This document shows, piece after piece, positions 1 to 12,819 of a stretch of 64,000 nucleotides of DNA. How positions within the stretch are numbered: position 1 is the first letter of the stretch; each line of letters begins with the position of its first letter. Source of the stretch: Bactericera cockerelli (lineage: Eukaryota; Arthropoda; Insecta; Hemiptera; Triozidae); NCBI GenBank assembly GCA_024516035.1, contig CM044967.1, positions 19,380,810 to 19,444,809 on the forward strand, in the 5' to 3' direction. The translations under genes were made by a program, and so were the position numbers. The notes under the pieces are model-generated. The model was not told where the DNA came from, ran no database searches, and was given only the letters and a program-made list of their open reading frames with translations.

Positions 1-100
1 GAAACGGAAAATTTCGGTGAGAAATTTCCGCTCCGACCGGGATTCGAACTCGCAACCTCCGGGTCAGTAACCAATGCTCTTAACCACTGAGCCACTAAGT
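1..100 (-). repeat. tRNA-derived SINE head (not a functional tRNA)
   Basis: Read on the minus strand this has a Pol III A-box-like TGGCTCAGTGG (plus positions 84-94) and a B-box-like GAGTTCGAATC (41-51) at tRNA spacing. The D-arm can pair (gctc/gagc), but the T-stem and anticodon stem do not pair properly. It is therefore read as the 5' head of a tRNA-derived SINE or a tRNA pseudogene, cut by the window start. About positions 5-30 form a small AT-rich inverted repeat. Confidence 0.55.
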
Positions 101-708
101 TAACAGATAAGTACCCCCGCCGTCGGTGCAGGGCCGGTCGACCCCCCTATTACTTTTATGAGAGAAATATCTATTTGGAGGTTTTTATCTATAACATGTA
201 TTAATTTATTGGGAGTCAACTTTGTATTATTTTTTGATATCTTCAACCGTTTACCCCAAATCCACCATAAAGTTATGTAAACTGCGAACCTCACATATTT
301 TCTCTTATAAAATTAAAATGTCATATCAAGCATGAGGAGTGAGGACATCATGACCTTTCTTTCAAAACCCCACTCGATGGCTTTTAATTAAAAAAAAATA
401 TATATCAACTGGCCTCTTTTTGGGGCCACTCCTTTTTTTTTGACCACAGTGCGGTCCCCTTAGCTTTCACTATCACAAAAATTCACTACTGAAATCAAAT
501 ATTAATTAATTATGAACCACTATAAAATTTCCAGAGCCTTCCTTTATTGAATAAATAACGATCATTTTCAATTTTCACAACTGTATTAACACTAGATTTC
601 TTTTTCTGACTTTTGGGTCCCAGAAGGGTCAAATAGGACTGAAATTATTACGTATTGAGTATTTATTCATGTCAAGGTAAATTGTAACATCCATCCTTTC
701 TGTCTTAG

Positions 709-3700
709 ATCCCGACAATTCACGTGCCACTGAAGATCCGATGCAGGAACGTATTAACCCGATTGTTTCCGACATTGATGAACGAGAGAATGACCCCGTA
801 GAATTTGAAGCTGATGAAGGTAAATAATGAGTGCAATATAAATATTTACAGTTTAAATGAAACTAGTTGTTCTGTGAACTGTAAGCCTCACTGAGATCCT
901 TTTAATAAAATTCAAATGTCATATCAATCCTCAGGATATCAAGAAACCTTTAATTCAGTCCACATGATGGATTTCAACAACAAAGAATAATATATATATA
1001 TCAACCGGCCCTCCTTTAGAGCTGTCAGTGGCCTCTTTTTTGTGTCACAAACTGGCTCTCAACTTTCTCTATAAAAAATTAAGATGTACCTATTGAATCA
1101 AATATTGAATTTAAGCAAAATACAAAATTTCAAGAAGCTAGCATTATAAATACTAGTTGTTCTGTTAACTGTAAACATCACACAGATTCACTAACCAAAT
1201 CGTCTGGTTTAAAGTAAAACTTCACTGTGTTTGGTCAATAATCTACGACACAAGTGGTCTCCACTGAATACTCGTACCTATGGATCCAATTTGTTCTTAC
1301 ATTATACAACACAACATGTACTGTTTATCAAAAACGGTCGTTTCACGAAGAACGCCTCCGAGAAACTACGGGTGCTTATACATTATAACGGTCAATATTG
1401 CGATTAAAAACGACTGTACCTCTATCAAAGCTCTGGGTGTATTGTGATTTGTTACTAAATAATTTCCTTCATTCAACTTGTTTGACATCGAATGTGAAAC
1501 AATTATATATTCATAATATATATTAGTCTTTATTATTATTCATAACATAATTATTTATCTCAAAAAAATATCTCTTTTGGTCCTTGTGTAGGCCCCAACC
1601 AGGATCCCGATGACGATTCACCTGACAGTGAATGGGTGGAATGGATGATGGGCCCAGATATTAGAGAACTGCTGATGTCTGAAATGCCTGAAAGGACTGA
1701 AAATGTTCCTCAAGTGGTTCGTGCTATTTCAAGAGAAGGTATTATTTTTTAATAGCTTAAAAACTTCCAAATTCTACTTACCAAATATACAGGGTGATTC
1801 ACATTCATTCATAAAACGCTTAGCTAATTGAATCCATATTAGGCTCAAAGTCTCCTTTTCGTATTTAGGTGCGTACAAAGATAGGTTTTTAAAAGATCCA
1901 AATAAGACCCCAGCCACGGGCCAAAAAACATAACGGCGACAAAGTGGCGTGTTTTAGCTCTTAGCAGCACAACATTTTCTGTTAATAAAAACGGCTTTAA
2001 GTCTATGTAAGCAGCTCAAGGTATTTAGTAACCAAAGAATTGCCCATTTCTTTATTAGATCCCGACAATGCGCGTGAATCTGATGATCTCATGAATCTAG
2101 GTGTTAACCCAGTGTCCTGACAATGATAGAACAGTGCCTGACAATGATGGAACTCAAAATGACACAGGAGAACCTGAACTTTCTGGTAGCGGTGAACCTA
2201 TGATAGTAGAAGAAGGTAAATTATAAGATTCAATATATTTGGAGGCTTGACAGTTCTCAATCAAAAGAGCTGTCGATTTGAGAATTTGAAAGAAAGACGA
2301 GGGGACAAAAAAAATACGAACGATTTTAGACTTCTCAAAATACGTGATTAGCAGAGTTTATAGATAATTAATAATGAAAAAATACATCAATTGAATTTAA
2401 ATGAATACATTGAAAATGTACTCCTTTGCCGTAAAACAAATCAAAGATGTTACGTCAGGTGGAAGCAGAGTAGCAACAATATTTCCAGAAATTGACTCAT
2501 CTACTGGCGGGTAGTAGGCTTTGCAATTGACCAAAAGAAGGATGGTTTTAGTATCTTCTGGTAGACCAAGGCTTTTGGAGGACTGGACCTGTATTTGTTG
2601 TGACAGCTGAGACTAGGTCTCGGCTTGTTATAAAAATGGGTTAATCCGTAAATTAAGTTTTCAAGTCAGTCCTCATCACTAACGATGCTGTATCCAGCGA
2701 AATGGCCATCTAAAAATTTCGATTTTAATTTGCTTTACCAAGATTTTACACATACAGGGTCCGCCAAAAAAAAGAGCCACTCGAAATATCTAGAGAACGG
2801 ATTTAATTCTTTAGAAAAAACTAAAGGAGGTGTACCATTATATCGAGGGGAAAATCTTTTCTACTAGGTTCTGATTTTTTTTTTATCATTACCAGGGGCG
2901 GCCCCAGGGGTGGTCAACTTTGGAATCTTAAATGGAACCACCCTATTTGTAATGCATTTCTGAAAAGTGGTTGACACTAAAAGTATTTTAACGCTAGTTT
3001 GAGAATTTTAATCAAAACAGGCCGGAGATATCGTACATTTCATTTCACAAGATTCAGTCACTTTAAAAAAAAAAGAAATTAATTTTTTATAAAAATTGTT
3101 AAACACATGTATGTATTCTATTTGAAAAAAATAATTTTTTATAGCTTTTTGATACTATTAGCTTTACTTGGGGAGGTGTCAAGGGGTCATTTTTTTTTTT
3201 TTTTTTTACTTGTGTAAAAAATATTTTTTTTTTTAAAGTATAATCTGTGCTAGCTAAATAACTGCACTGAGTGTTGTTGTTTAATCTAAATCAAATACCC
3301 TTGAAAACAGGTACTGCACGCGGGTTTTAGAATTTTTCACATTAACTTGAAGTAAATCTGGCCCTGTTTTTATTTTAAATTGAACAACATGAATCATTGC
3401 ATTTATTTAGCTCAAATGAAACTCGAAAAAGGATAGTTTTTACATTAATTAACAAAAGTTGACCCCTTGACACCTCCCTCGGAAAAGCTAATTGTATCAA
3501 AAAGCATGAAAATTTAATTCTTTCAAATGGAAAAACATTTAACATTTTTTAAACAAAAATACAATTATTTTTTTATATAAAAAATGACAGAAACCTTTGA
3601 AATGGGCTGTGCAGTCTAAATGTACGATTTCTTCGGCCCTGTTATGATAAAAAAAATCATAAACTTTTTAAAAATACTTTTCATGTTAACTACTTTTCAG

Positions 3701-6700
3701 AAATGTATTACAAATAGGGTGGTTCCATTTAATATTCTAAACTTGATCCCTCCTGGGGCCGCCCCTGGTAATGATAAAAAATCAAAACCTAGTAGAAAAA
3801 GTTTCCCCCTCGATATAATGGTACACGTGTTATGGCATTTAATTTTTTTTTTTTTAATCCGTTCTCTAGATATTTCGAGTGGCTCCTTTTTTTGGCGGAC
3901 CCCTGCATAAGTTCTTCCTTGGGCCCTCGACACTACTGGAGCTATTTCCAACCAGTTTTTTTTCTGTCCCACATTTAGACTGTACAGCCCAACATTTTCT
4001 GTTAGTAAAAACGGCTGTAAATCTATGTAAGCAACTCAAGGTATGTAACTGAAGAATTATGCATTTCTGCTCTAGATCCCGATAATTCACCTATACCTCA
4101 AGAACTAATCGACATACTTATGAACCTGGTTGTTCCTGATTTTGATGAAAATGACACAGCTGAACCTCAAATGGCTGGAAATATTTCTCACGTGACTTTT
4201 AGTGATGTCACAGAAGAAGAAGGTAAATACTTGACATTCAATATATTTTGAAGTTTAATTAAAATAAATAAATTACGACATAAGTGGTCTCTACTGATGA
4301 TACACATGTACTTACATTGTAGAACACAACACTTTCTGTTGATAAAAACGGCTCTAATTATAAGCGGCTCATATTTGCAACTAAAGAGCTATCCTTTTTG
4401 GTCCCTGTGTAGGTTCGGATTCCGGCAATTCATGTGACTTCATAGAAATGATGAACATGAATGTTCAAGTGGTGCCCGATTTAACCCAAGAAGAAATAGA
4501 AATGGCTGATAATGTTTCTTCTGGTGCTACAGAAGGTAAATAAGACTTGATATATTTTTAAGTTTTGACACAAGGGTCTCATCTGAAGACCTGCGGGTCC
4601 AATACATTGTACAGCACAAGATTGTCAGTTAATAAAACAGCTCTTCATCTATGTAAGTAGCTCAAGGCATTTTTTAATCGTGATATTACTCTTGAGTGGA
4701 AGGTAACCTCTAGGCAAGGTTCATGCTCAAATCATTTTCTACTTTTCTACTTCTAAGTCCGACTTCTGATACAGGATTATATTAATATAATCCTGTTTTG
4801 TCCTTAGCACGTCCTCTAGTAGGAATTTCAACCAATGACAGCGCATCTATATCAGCCAATGAGTGAGGTCGGCTTGGACAAATCCTAGATATCCTGTTTC
4901 ATAATTCGGCCCCAAGAGTCCAATTTTTATGCTAAATAACCTCTAATTTGTGTTTACCTTAATAGATAGGCGTTAGGTAGATAATTGAAAGAAAAAAATA
5001 ATGTTTTGTCACTACTCAAATAAACGAGATTGAGTGAGATCCTATCCATGGTTCCTTGCGCCGATTATTACTCTCCTATCCATATAATCCTCTCACCACC
5101 GTGATTTAGGTATCAATACCTATCTCACGGACACGGAATTATTATTATTACGAATCGAGAGCCTTATCCACAATTCCTAACAAATTTACTGTACCTATTT
5201 AATTATTCCTTTTGGTCCTTGTGCAGCCCTGCTTCCTGACAATTCGCGTTACTCTGAAGAGCTGATGAATCAACAAGTTAACCAGGTGGTGCCTGATATT
5301 GATAGAACCAAGGAGACACGGCATAACCTAAAATAACTGATAATGGTTCTACTGTGACGAATGATAGATGGTGTTACTGAAGAAAATAAATAATAAAATT
5401 CAATATATCACAAAAAATATATTTAGCTAGTCTTCTGGTCAAAATTAGATCGCACCCAGGGTGTTTTCCATCTAATTTCCATGCGACTGAAAAATGAAGT
5501 AAATTATAGATAACATTTTTTGAAGATTTTTGTTTTGAATAGAAGAAAAAATAAAATAATTTAGCAACTACAAGGTCCACCCTTGAATCTTCTCAGCAAC
5601 TCTCAGAAAGAAAAGTGAAAACTTGCGAAATACAGTTTTCTGTTTATTTAATAGTTTGTGTGTGAGAGAGTACAATACAGATTATTGTATTGTACCTTTG
5701 GTATTTTTTGTAAGTCACATTGAATCCAGATTTTGAAACCTGTTTGCTGAATAAAAATAATAAAACTTAAACTGTTTTATTTATTTTCAAAAAAAAAATC
5801 CTGGAAATTGCATCAGAAAGTAGAAGTAGTAGTTTTTATCGAGTGTTACCTTTTTTTATGTTAGTTCAACTAATTCGAAGGAAATAAGGTGATGCAATTT
5901 TCAATACCCAAGCCTTTTGATTTTAATTCCGAGAATTTTCTTATATTAGAAATCGGACCTATTGTGTTCATTTCTGTTATAAAAAAAAAAAAATACTTTT
6001 TTGCTCAGATTTAAAAAAAATATATTTTTTTTTGAGCTCGTGGGTTTTGAAAACATGAGAGACTCCTTAAACTCTTTTTATACATTCCCTTAATTGAAAT
6101 GAAGTAACGTTAAATTTGACATGTCGCTATTTATTGGTTTTGGGCAAGCGTTAAAAATATGTCCCCAAGAAACTGCAGGCTTCAATGTAAAGAGAATTTT
6201 TTTGTTTAAAGGTCATCGAGAAAAGGTAAAAAAGCTCACTTGAGAAAAAGACAGTGGCTAGGTGGTTTGGATCACCCTGTATAACGGAAGTATTTTCAGA
6301 TACATGTAGTTGTAGGTAAAGGGAAAAACAGCCTTCGTGCGTTCTAGTTTTGACAGCAGTTTATTTTGAAGTTTAAATAAAATAAATATGTTGCGACATG
6401 ATCTCTACCTTACTTAAATTGGTCCAATGTTTATTTACTTTCATTGACGCACATTTTCTGTTAATAAAAACGGCTGTAAAGTCAATGTATAATGTATATT
6501 TATAAAATGATTTGTTTGTGTGTGTATGTTTATTATGCTAACTCTAGAATTCCTAGTTGGATTGAGCTGAAATTTTTCATGTTACTAAGGACAGTTTCAT
6601 TGAGGTCAAGCGCTATCAAATTCTAACGCAGTTCTAACGCAACTTTACCCATTTTGGTGTCCCAAAAGTATCAACCCGGGAATCATGAACTTCTTGGAAA

Positions 6701-8754
6701 GCTGTTAAAACCCAGGGTGTAAATCAGTGTAGTTTCTCATAATAAATCACATGGTAGTTTGGTTTTTCCATATTTTACACGTTCCGTTCTACAGCTGGTA
6801 TTTGAGCGATATTCTCGGAAGACAACAGTTTGATCATTAGCCTTAGGACAGAGAGTGTAGAATATGGAAAAACCTATACTACCACGCAATTTAGCTTGAA
6901 AAAAAAAACACTGATTAAAATAAAATAAAAATCGAAAGTTGGTGCCCGTTTCACTACTTAGGGACATTCTGTAGAAATTTCAATTTCACCATAAAATGCA
7001 TAAATTTGTGCTAGAACTACATACAAAATTTGAAGACTGGTTGTTGTGGCAGTGACAGCAGATCACTTCTCTCCCAGTTGGAGTGGATATTAAGATTTAG
7101 GGCGGAATTAATAGACAACATCAATAACTTAAGTCGTTGGTAAGTGTCGGTTTTCCCTATCTTACACAGTACGCAATCCGTGACTTAGTGCCACAGAGGT
7201 ATTACAAAAACGTCTATTAATTCCGCCCTTAATCTAGAGTGGAGATTGATCTTTAGCGGTTGAAAAAATAATAATCCGTCCGGGGATTTTTTGTTCACTG
7301 TGTATAATTTTATTTTAGAGTAATATAATGTACAATTTTACATTCATATTTGGAATTTGATGATCATAGTGATTAAGTGAGAATAAGAATAAGTAATATT
7401 TAAAATTAACTACCCTTTCAAAAATAATAATTATTTTTGTTTCACCGTACGGCCATGCCTCGGGAAACGCACCGCGCTGCATGCCTAGGGGCAATTTAGC
7501 TTGTTTTAAATAAATAATTATCCTCTCTGCTCCTTGTGCAGCCCTGAATCGCGACTTAGAAGAGCTGATTAACCAAAATGTGAACCAGGTGGTGCCTGAT
7601 ATTAATGGAACCTTAGAACCGGAAAAGTCTGATAATGGCTCTGCTGTAACAAATGCTGTTAAAACAGATCTGAGCACTGAAGAAGGAGGTATGTAAAGTC
7701 TGACTTTATTTTAAATAACATTGTAGACGTACTGTGCTATACTTACATACTGTACTGTACTTACATATGTAAGTACAGTATGGCGTCGACGTACAGTACT
7801 GTACCTACATGGTATGGTATAGACTTGAGATTAAGGACTGTTTAATTAAATTTAAAATTCCGAAGAAAATAGCTGTAAAGTACAATATGGTGTACATATT
7901 GGGAAAAACTATCATGGAAAAAAAAACAACATGAAAGTATTTTCGCCCAATTCACAAAAAAGGTCAGATTTTTTTTTTTTTCAAACCAGCGCAAGTGCTT
8001 GAAATTTGAAGTGGAAGACTTTTAACTCTACCCTCATTGTGAAACTTAATTTGTTTCACAATGAAGAGTGAACAACGAGTTCTCAATCATTAGATCCATA
8101 GACTTGAGAATTAGAGGGTCAAAAAAAAAAAATAAGACAAATTTCTGAATATGTTTAAAATATGTAAAAAAACACTGCCAATTATGGACAAACCGTTTTT
8201 TATCAGTTTTAATATTAAAAAAAGAAACTTATGCTATTTATTTTTATAACTTTATGCTATTTACCCTTTCAAAAATAACAATTACTCTTGCTTCACCGTA
8301 CGGCCATGCCTCGGGGAACTCACCGCGCTGCATGCCTAGGGGCAACTTAGCTTGTTTCAAATAAAGAATTATCCTCTTTGCTCCTTGTGCAGCCCTGAAT
8401 CGCGACTTAGAAGAGCTGATTAACCAAAATGTGAACCAGGTGGTGCCTGATATTGATGGAACCTTAGAACCGGAAAAGTCCGATAATGGCTTTCCTGTGA
8501 CAAATGCTGATAAAACAAATCTGAGCTCTGAAGAAGGAGGTAAGTAAAGCCTGATTTTATTTTAAATAACATTATAGACGTACTGTACTGTACTTACATG
8601 GTATGGCATAGACTTGAGATTAAGGACTGTTTAATTAAATTCAAAATTCCGAATAAAATAGCTGTAAAGTACAATATGGTATACATATTGGGAAAAACGA
8701 TCATGGAAAAAAACATCATGAAAGTATTTTCGCCCAATTCACAAAAAAGGTCAG

Positions 8755-8805
<51 letters not shown>

Positions 8806-10354
8806 GTGCTTGAAATTGAAGTGGAAGACTTTAATTAACTCTGCCCTCATTGTGAAACTTATGCTATTTATTTTATTTATCATACAATAAACGAATTACA
8901 AAAATTCTTTTCTAACTATAGCTGGTTTGTGAGTTTCCAGAGAATGGATGTTTTAACCCCCGTAAAAATAACTTGCTTCCATGTTAAAGAAATGTGAATG
9001 GGAATTTCTGAATATTCATGAGAAAAAATAGCTCGGAGAAATAAACTATAATAAATATTTTTCTTAATTTCAAGATCTTGAAGATATGAAGCAACTAATC
9101 AACTTGTTAAGTGATGGAACTGAGTGTCTAAACAATAGCTCTCTCCCTGCCTTGGGTACCGAGTCATGTCAGTATGGGAAAATTACCGATAACATACAAG
9201 GTTAGAAAGAATAAATCAGACAAATTTATTTTGGAAGTTTTTTTTGCCTAATCTTATTTCCCCAAAAATAAACAGATACAGGATAATCTGTTTTTTTCTT
9301 CTTCTGAATTTTAGGGGTGGCAAGTTTATTTTTTTACATTCCTTATCCTATAGAAAGGAAAGTAATGGAATCACCCAAAATTGTGCGTGTGTGTGTGTCT
9401 GTGAACAACTTTTCTCAAGAACTGTAAGAGCTAGAGACTTGAAATTTGGTATGTAGACTTCATTTATGGAGACGACGCGACACGAAACTTTCGGTGCAGC
9501 CAATGTGCGGCGTTTGGCGGTTCTGGCTAAACGGTAAAAGACACAAAAAAAAATATAAGGACAACTTTTTTTACAATATTTTTTATTTATTTATTGATGT
9601 TATGATTGGCAAAGAACTTCATAAGGAATGGGGAAGCTGTTCCACGTACGCCAAACCAAAGACCCAACACTTCATAACGTGGTATTTCATACTTTAGAAT
9701 GAATTAAGGAACAGTGGGAACATATATTTCTTTTTTTTTCTTCATTTATTTTTGATGTCTTGGTCTTCTAATTTTTTCCCATCGAGGAGTAGGATCTAGA
9801 ATTAGTCCTTTGCCTTTTTTCCTAATCACAATGTCTACTCGTCTGTTTTGTCCATCGTTCAATATAGCTTCCCAGGGAACCTCTTCATAGACCTCCAAAT
9901 AGCTGGTTTGTGAATTTCCAGAGAATGGATGTTATAACCCCCGTACAAATAACTTGCTTCGCTGTCATCGTCAATATAGCTTCACAGGGAACCTCTTCAT
10001 AGACCTCCAAATAGCTGGTTTGTGAGTTTCCAGAGAATGGATGTTTTAAACCCCCCGTACAACATAAACTTGCTCTGCCAGAAATGTTTTAAAAGGAGGA
10101 TGTTGAATGGGAATTTCTAGAATATTTGTACGAGAACGAAAAAATATAGAGATGTAGGGAAGAAATAAAAAAACTAAAAAAATATAATAAATTTTTCTTA
10201 ATTTCAAGATCTTGAAGATATGAAGCAAGAACTCATCAACTTGTTAAGTGATGGAACTGAGTCTCCAAACAATAGCTCTCTCCCTGCCTTGGGTACCGAG
10301 TCAGTTGAAGAAAAAGACATTTGTCAGTATGGAAACTTACAGATAACATACAAG
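709..10354 (+). CDS. Array of ten tandem symmetric exon modules, acidic unrecognised protein segment
   Basis: Ten short exon-like blocks with AG/GT borders lie on the plus strand: 709-819, 1592-1738, 2059-2215, 4076-4222, 4413-4535, 5227-about 5388, 7542-7688, 8393-8539, 9075-9200 and 10209-10354. Seven (709, 1592, 4076, 4413, 7542, 8393, 9075) are open throughout and are phase 1 at both ends: they enter with two bases completing a codon and leave with a single G. Any number can therefore be joined in frame. The peptides are acidic and share a loose pattern: an opening DPDNS or ALNRD, an E-E-L-I/M-N helix-like patch, V-V-P-D-I/F-D, and a closing E-E-G. Flanking intron DNA repeats too, for example an ataaaaacggct motif before several modules. 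No known domain is recognised. The next exon (12820) begins in the matching phase, so this is probably the N-terminal coding part of the RSBN1-like gene; that link is inference. Confidence 0.5.
2059..2215 (+). pseudogene. Decayed exon module (frame break)
   Basis: The acceptor and donor look usable and the start matches its sisters (D-P-D-N). After about 17 codons the frame hits a stop at a spot where sister modules read V-V-P-D. The block is 157 bases, not 3n, consistent with a small deletion. Downstream, a second V-P-D-N-D unit is duplicated within the module. It is either dead or skipped. Confidence 0.5.
2753..3907. mobile_element. Long-TIR non-autonomous DNA element (TACAGGGTCCGCC family)
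   Basis: The ends are inverted copies: tacagggtccgccaaaa on the left and tttggcggacccctgca on the right. Homology extends inward for roughly 430 bases per arm to about 3190 and 3460, where the inner motif aggtgtcaaggggtca is met inverted, so the element is almost a complete palindrome with a short unique centre. No transposase is encoded. A shorter relative lies at 20655-21261 and a one-arm relative at 45054-45245. It sits between exon modules of the array. Confidence 0.75.
5227..5388 (+). pseudogene. Decayed exon module (stops, donor lost)
   Basis: It opens like the later modules (ALLPDNS, then EELMNQQVNQVVPDID) after a good acceptor, so it belongs to the array. It then runs into an in-frame TAA, has at least one more frame break, and ends in gaagaaaataaata where working sisters have gaag followed by gtaaat. 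With no donor it cannot be spliced like the others. Confidence 0.55.
7100..7228. mobile_element. Small MITE with GGGCGGAATTAATAGAC ends, copy 1
   Basis: A 129-bp element with inverted ends: gggcggaattaatagac on the left and gtctattaattccgccc on the right. It is flanked on both sides by TTA (7097-7099 and 7229-7231), which fits a 3-bp target duplication. GGG-starting TIRs with a TTA duplication are typical of the PIF/Harbinger superfamily; that assignment is inference. Related copies are at 23639-23785 and 49988-50118. Confidence 0.7.
7411..8870 (+). repeat. Tandem duplication (period 851 bp) carrying two exon modules
   Basis: The segment starting taccctttcaaaaataa at 7411 recurs at 8262. Each unit carries the same intron DNA, polypyrimidine tract, exon module (7542-7688, 8393-8539) and downstream intron. 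Identity is high over the exons, with few changes, so the duplication is recent. The T-run in the downstream intron is 13 in the first unit and 44 in the second (8757-8800). The second unit degrades after about 8870. Confidence 0.8.
7753..7780. repeat. 28-bp perfect palindrome in the intron after module 7
   Basis: tactgtacttacat is followed directly by its reverse complement. It lies amid further gtactgta repeats, so local slippage or hairpin formation is likely. No gene function is inferred. Confidence 0.7.
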
Positions 10355-10690
10355 GTTAGAAAGAATAAATCAGACAAATTTATTTTGCAAGTTTTTTTTT
10401 GCAAAAACTTATTTCCCCAAAAAATAAAAGATACAGGTTATCTGTTTTTTTCCCCCCCCCTCTGAATTTTAGGGATGGCAAGTTTATTTTTTTACTTATC
10501 CTATAGAAAGGAACGTAATGGAATCACCCAAAATTGTGTGTGTGTCAGTCTGTCTGTCTGTGAACAACTTTTCTCAAGAACGGTAAGAGCTAGACTTGAA
10601 ATTTGGTATGTAGACTTCATTTATGGAGACGACGCGACATGAAACTTTTCGGTGCAGCCAAGGCGTTTCTGGCTAAACGGTAAAAGATAC
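9067..10690 (+). repeat. Tandem duplication (period about 1134 bp) carrying exon modules 9 and 10
   Basis: The sequence from 9067 (atttcaagatcttgaag) is repeated from 10201. Each unit holds an exon module and then the same intron tract: the cctatagaaaggaa motif, a TG/CTGT-rich run, then gtatgtagacttc. Between them, 9862-9960 and 9973-10075 form a smaller tandem pair, period about 111 bp, with the shared tagctggtttgtga block that also occurs once near 8920. Confidence 0.7.
10209..10354 (+). CDS. Last exon module of the array, one base short
   Basis: This is a near copy of the exon at 9075-9200, 1134 bases downstream. It encodes DLEDMKQELINLLSDGTE and about 30 more residues, and is longer than its sister by an insert reading S-V-E-E-K-D-I. 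Sister 9075 leaves in phase 1; this copy is one base shorter near tatggaaac (sister tatgggaaa), so the exit phase is wrong as written. One added base restores a phase 1-1 exon ending D-N-I-Q-G, which would join directly to the exon at 12820. Confidence 0.4.
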
Positions 10691-12819
10691 GAAAAAATTA
10701 TAACAATTTTTTTTTACAATAAAAAAATAAAGGGGTCTACTCTGATCATTTTTTTGATATCTTGAACTTTTACCTCGGCTTCAATAACTGCTTACCCAAT
10801 TTGAAGTCACTAGTGGGCGGTGAATATAAGTGAAGGTACGTGTTGTTGTATCACCAAAATTGTTTGTGTAAAAAAAAAAACCTTTTATAAACTGAAGTTT
10901 TTTTAATTATTCTCAATTACTCATGTTCATTCACTTCGACGACCGGCATTTTTTTAATGAGTTCTCCCGTGACGGCAAAAATGGAATTAAAACTATTTCT
11001 GATTTTTGGCCTTATTTTTAGTGTACACTGTGTTAGACCCGCGTCTAAACGTCAGTATAATGCAGAAATTATTTTAGTGGAATAATAGTAAATTTTCAAA
11101 TATCGCGACAATTGTTGGTCAAAATTACGAAAACAATGTAACATCACCATGAAAATGATTTTATTCAAAATGATTTATTTTTTATCGTGTACGAGATTTT
11201 TTCATTTCCCCCCTCATTAAGATAATTATAAGCTAAAAACCAAATGGCCCATTTTCATGAAATTGAAGAGAAAAAAAATGCAAATACATAATATAGTAAA
11301 CAATTGCAATGCAAAAACAAAAGGCAAGACAAAATAAACTTTGTCCATTCCCATCACTCGAAAATAAGTCAAATTTCACCACTGGTGACTGAACTGTCAG
11401 TTGGCTAAAAATTAATATGAATTACATGATCAGCACCTCAAAATTATTGGATATAAAATTATAATTAAAAGAAAAGTTAGTCCAAGCGGGATGAATTAAA
11501 TGGTACCTATTCCAAGAAGTTTAAGGATATCAAAAAAAAAAAATAGTTGATCGCTGGAGACCCATATTAATATTTTTACTTTAAGAAAAAGTTTTTTTTT
11601 GTATCCAACCAATCCAAACCCTGCGGCCGCAGAGTGTATCCAATTTCAACCGAACAAGGTTCGATATTTTTTTTTTTAATGGCTTCAATATTAACCGGCC
11701 AAGGATTACTACTATATGAAAATTTTCTTCCATAACTTTAAGTGGGACAGTCAGGGATTGCTCAGGGTTCATTTAGTATTGGTATCGCGTTTTTACGCAG
11801 TCAACTGTTTCAGCTTGCAACCTATTTTGTTCATATTTTGTGGGGGAAAAACCCTAAAAATTGGACAATTCTAAAACCCTAAAAATGAAAAATATCGTTG
11901 CTGATATCGACGTTTCTGGTATTTTGATAATTTTCGTTACATGATTGCGCCTCTGAAAAGTAAAAACATAACAAAACAAAAAGTTTCATTTAAACTGAAA
12001 ACTTGAAATTTGTGAAAACCATAATAGCTTTTTAAAGAAAAAATATATCAAAATTTCAGTATAATTACGTTTGAATAAGTCGATATACCACAATCTTAAT
12101 GAAATAACAGTAAGAAGCCAGGAAAAGAATCCATTAGTTGTTGTTGTCATGAGGACCCTTCAGTGTCAAGTGTGTAAGCAATTCCTTTTCAAAAACTTTT
12201 AGGAAGCTTAAGCTAAGTAACTTTTATTAGAAACTGTAATCCTCAAAATCTATTTGACTTGCCTTATAGTGCAACTTAAGAACAGCTCTTTGGGGCTGTA
12301 AACTGCAACCATCTAACCAAACTCATTAATGACTCTTGTTCAGATGAACATCATTTGCATTCAACTTAGAGAAAAATGTTTAAAATTTTGAGGTAAACTT
12401 GGTAAACTTTTCTTTTCACATGTTCTTAAGCTAGATAGGACCAATATCAAGCTTAACACTTGATACTTGGTGGGCTAAAAATTTCATTCTGTAGCCATAG
12501 AATTTCTCTTCGCTTAAATTTTCTCCTAGAGAACTCAAAAAGAGCACTACGTAAATATTCATGGTTTTTGTTTTTCAAAAATCATGGTAAACAGTTAAAA
12601 TACATACCTAGTTTTTATATTGAAAAACTTCATTGGAATATGTGTGATGTGCAAGTACTTAATTCAATGACCACTAATTTTTTGAAATCTATTAGTATTT
12701 GAAATATAATACCTTTATCTGTTGATGGCATTGAAATTTTGAAGAAATGAACATCTAATATTCTCCAGAATATGTTGTTAAATGATTACTGATAATTCAC
12801 ATTTCAATTTTTGTTTCAG
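10355..12819 (+). other. Intron-like stretch between exon array and RSBN1 exon 1
   Basis: About 2.5 kb of AT-rich sequence. 10450-10830 belongs to a dispersed repeat found inverted at about 50450-50880 and directly at 9300-9560. It carries the shared block around cctatagaaaggaa, a CTGT run, and gatcatttttttgatatc. The remainder shows no coding signal, RNA gene or clear element on either strand. Confidence 0.5.

Noticed and set aside
1790..6286. One 4.5-kb element bounded by inverted tacagggtga ends
   Set aside because: Only about a dozen terminal bases match; the inner sequences differ, so these are more likely two separate element ends.
7315..7677. 120-codon minus-strand ORF
   Set aside because: It is antisense to an exon module and its intron, with no recognisable protein and no copy conserved in the duplicate unit.
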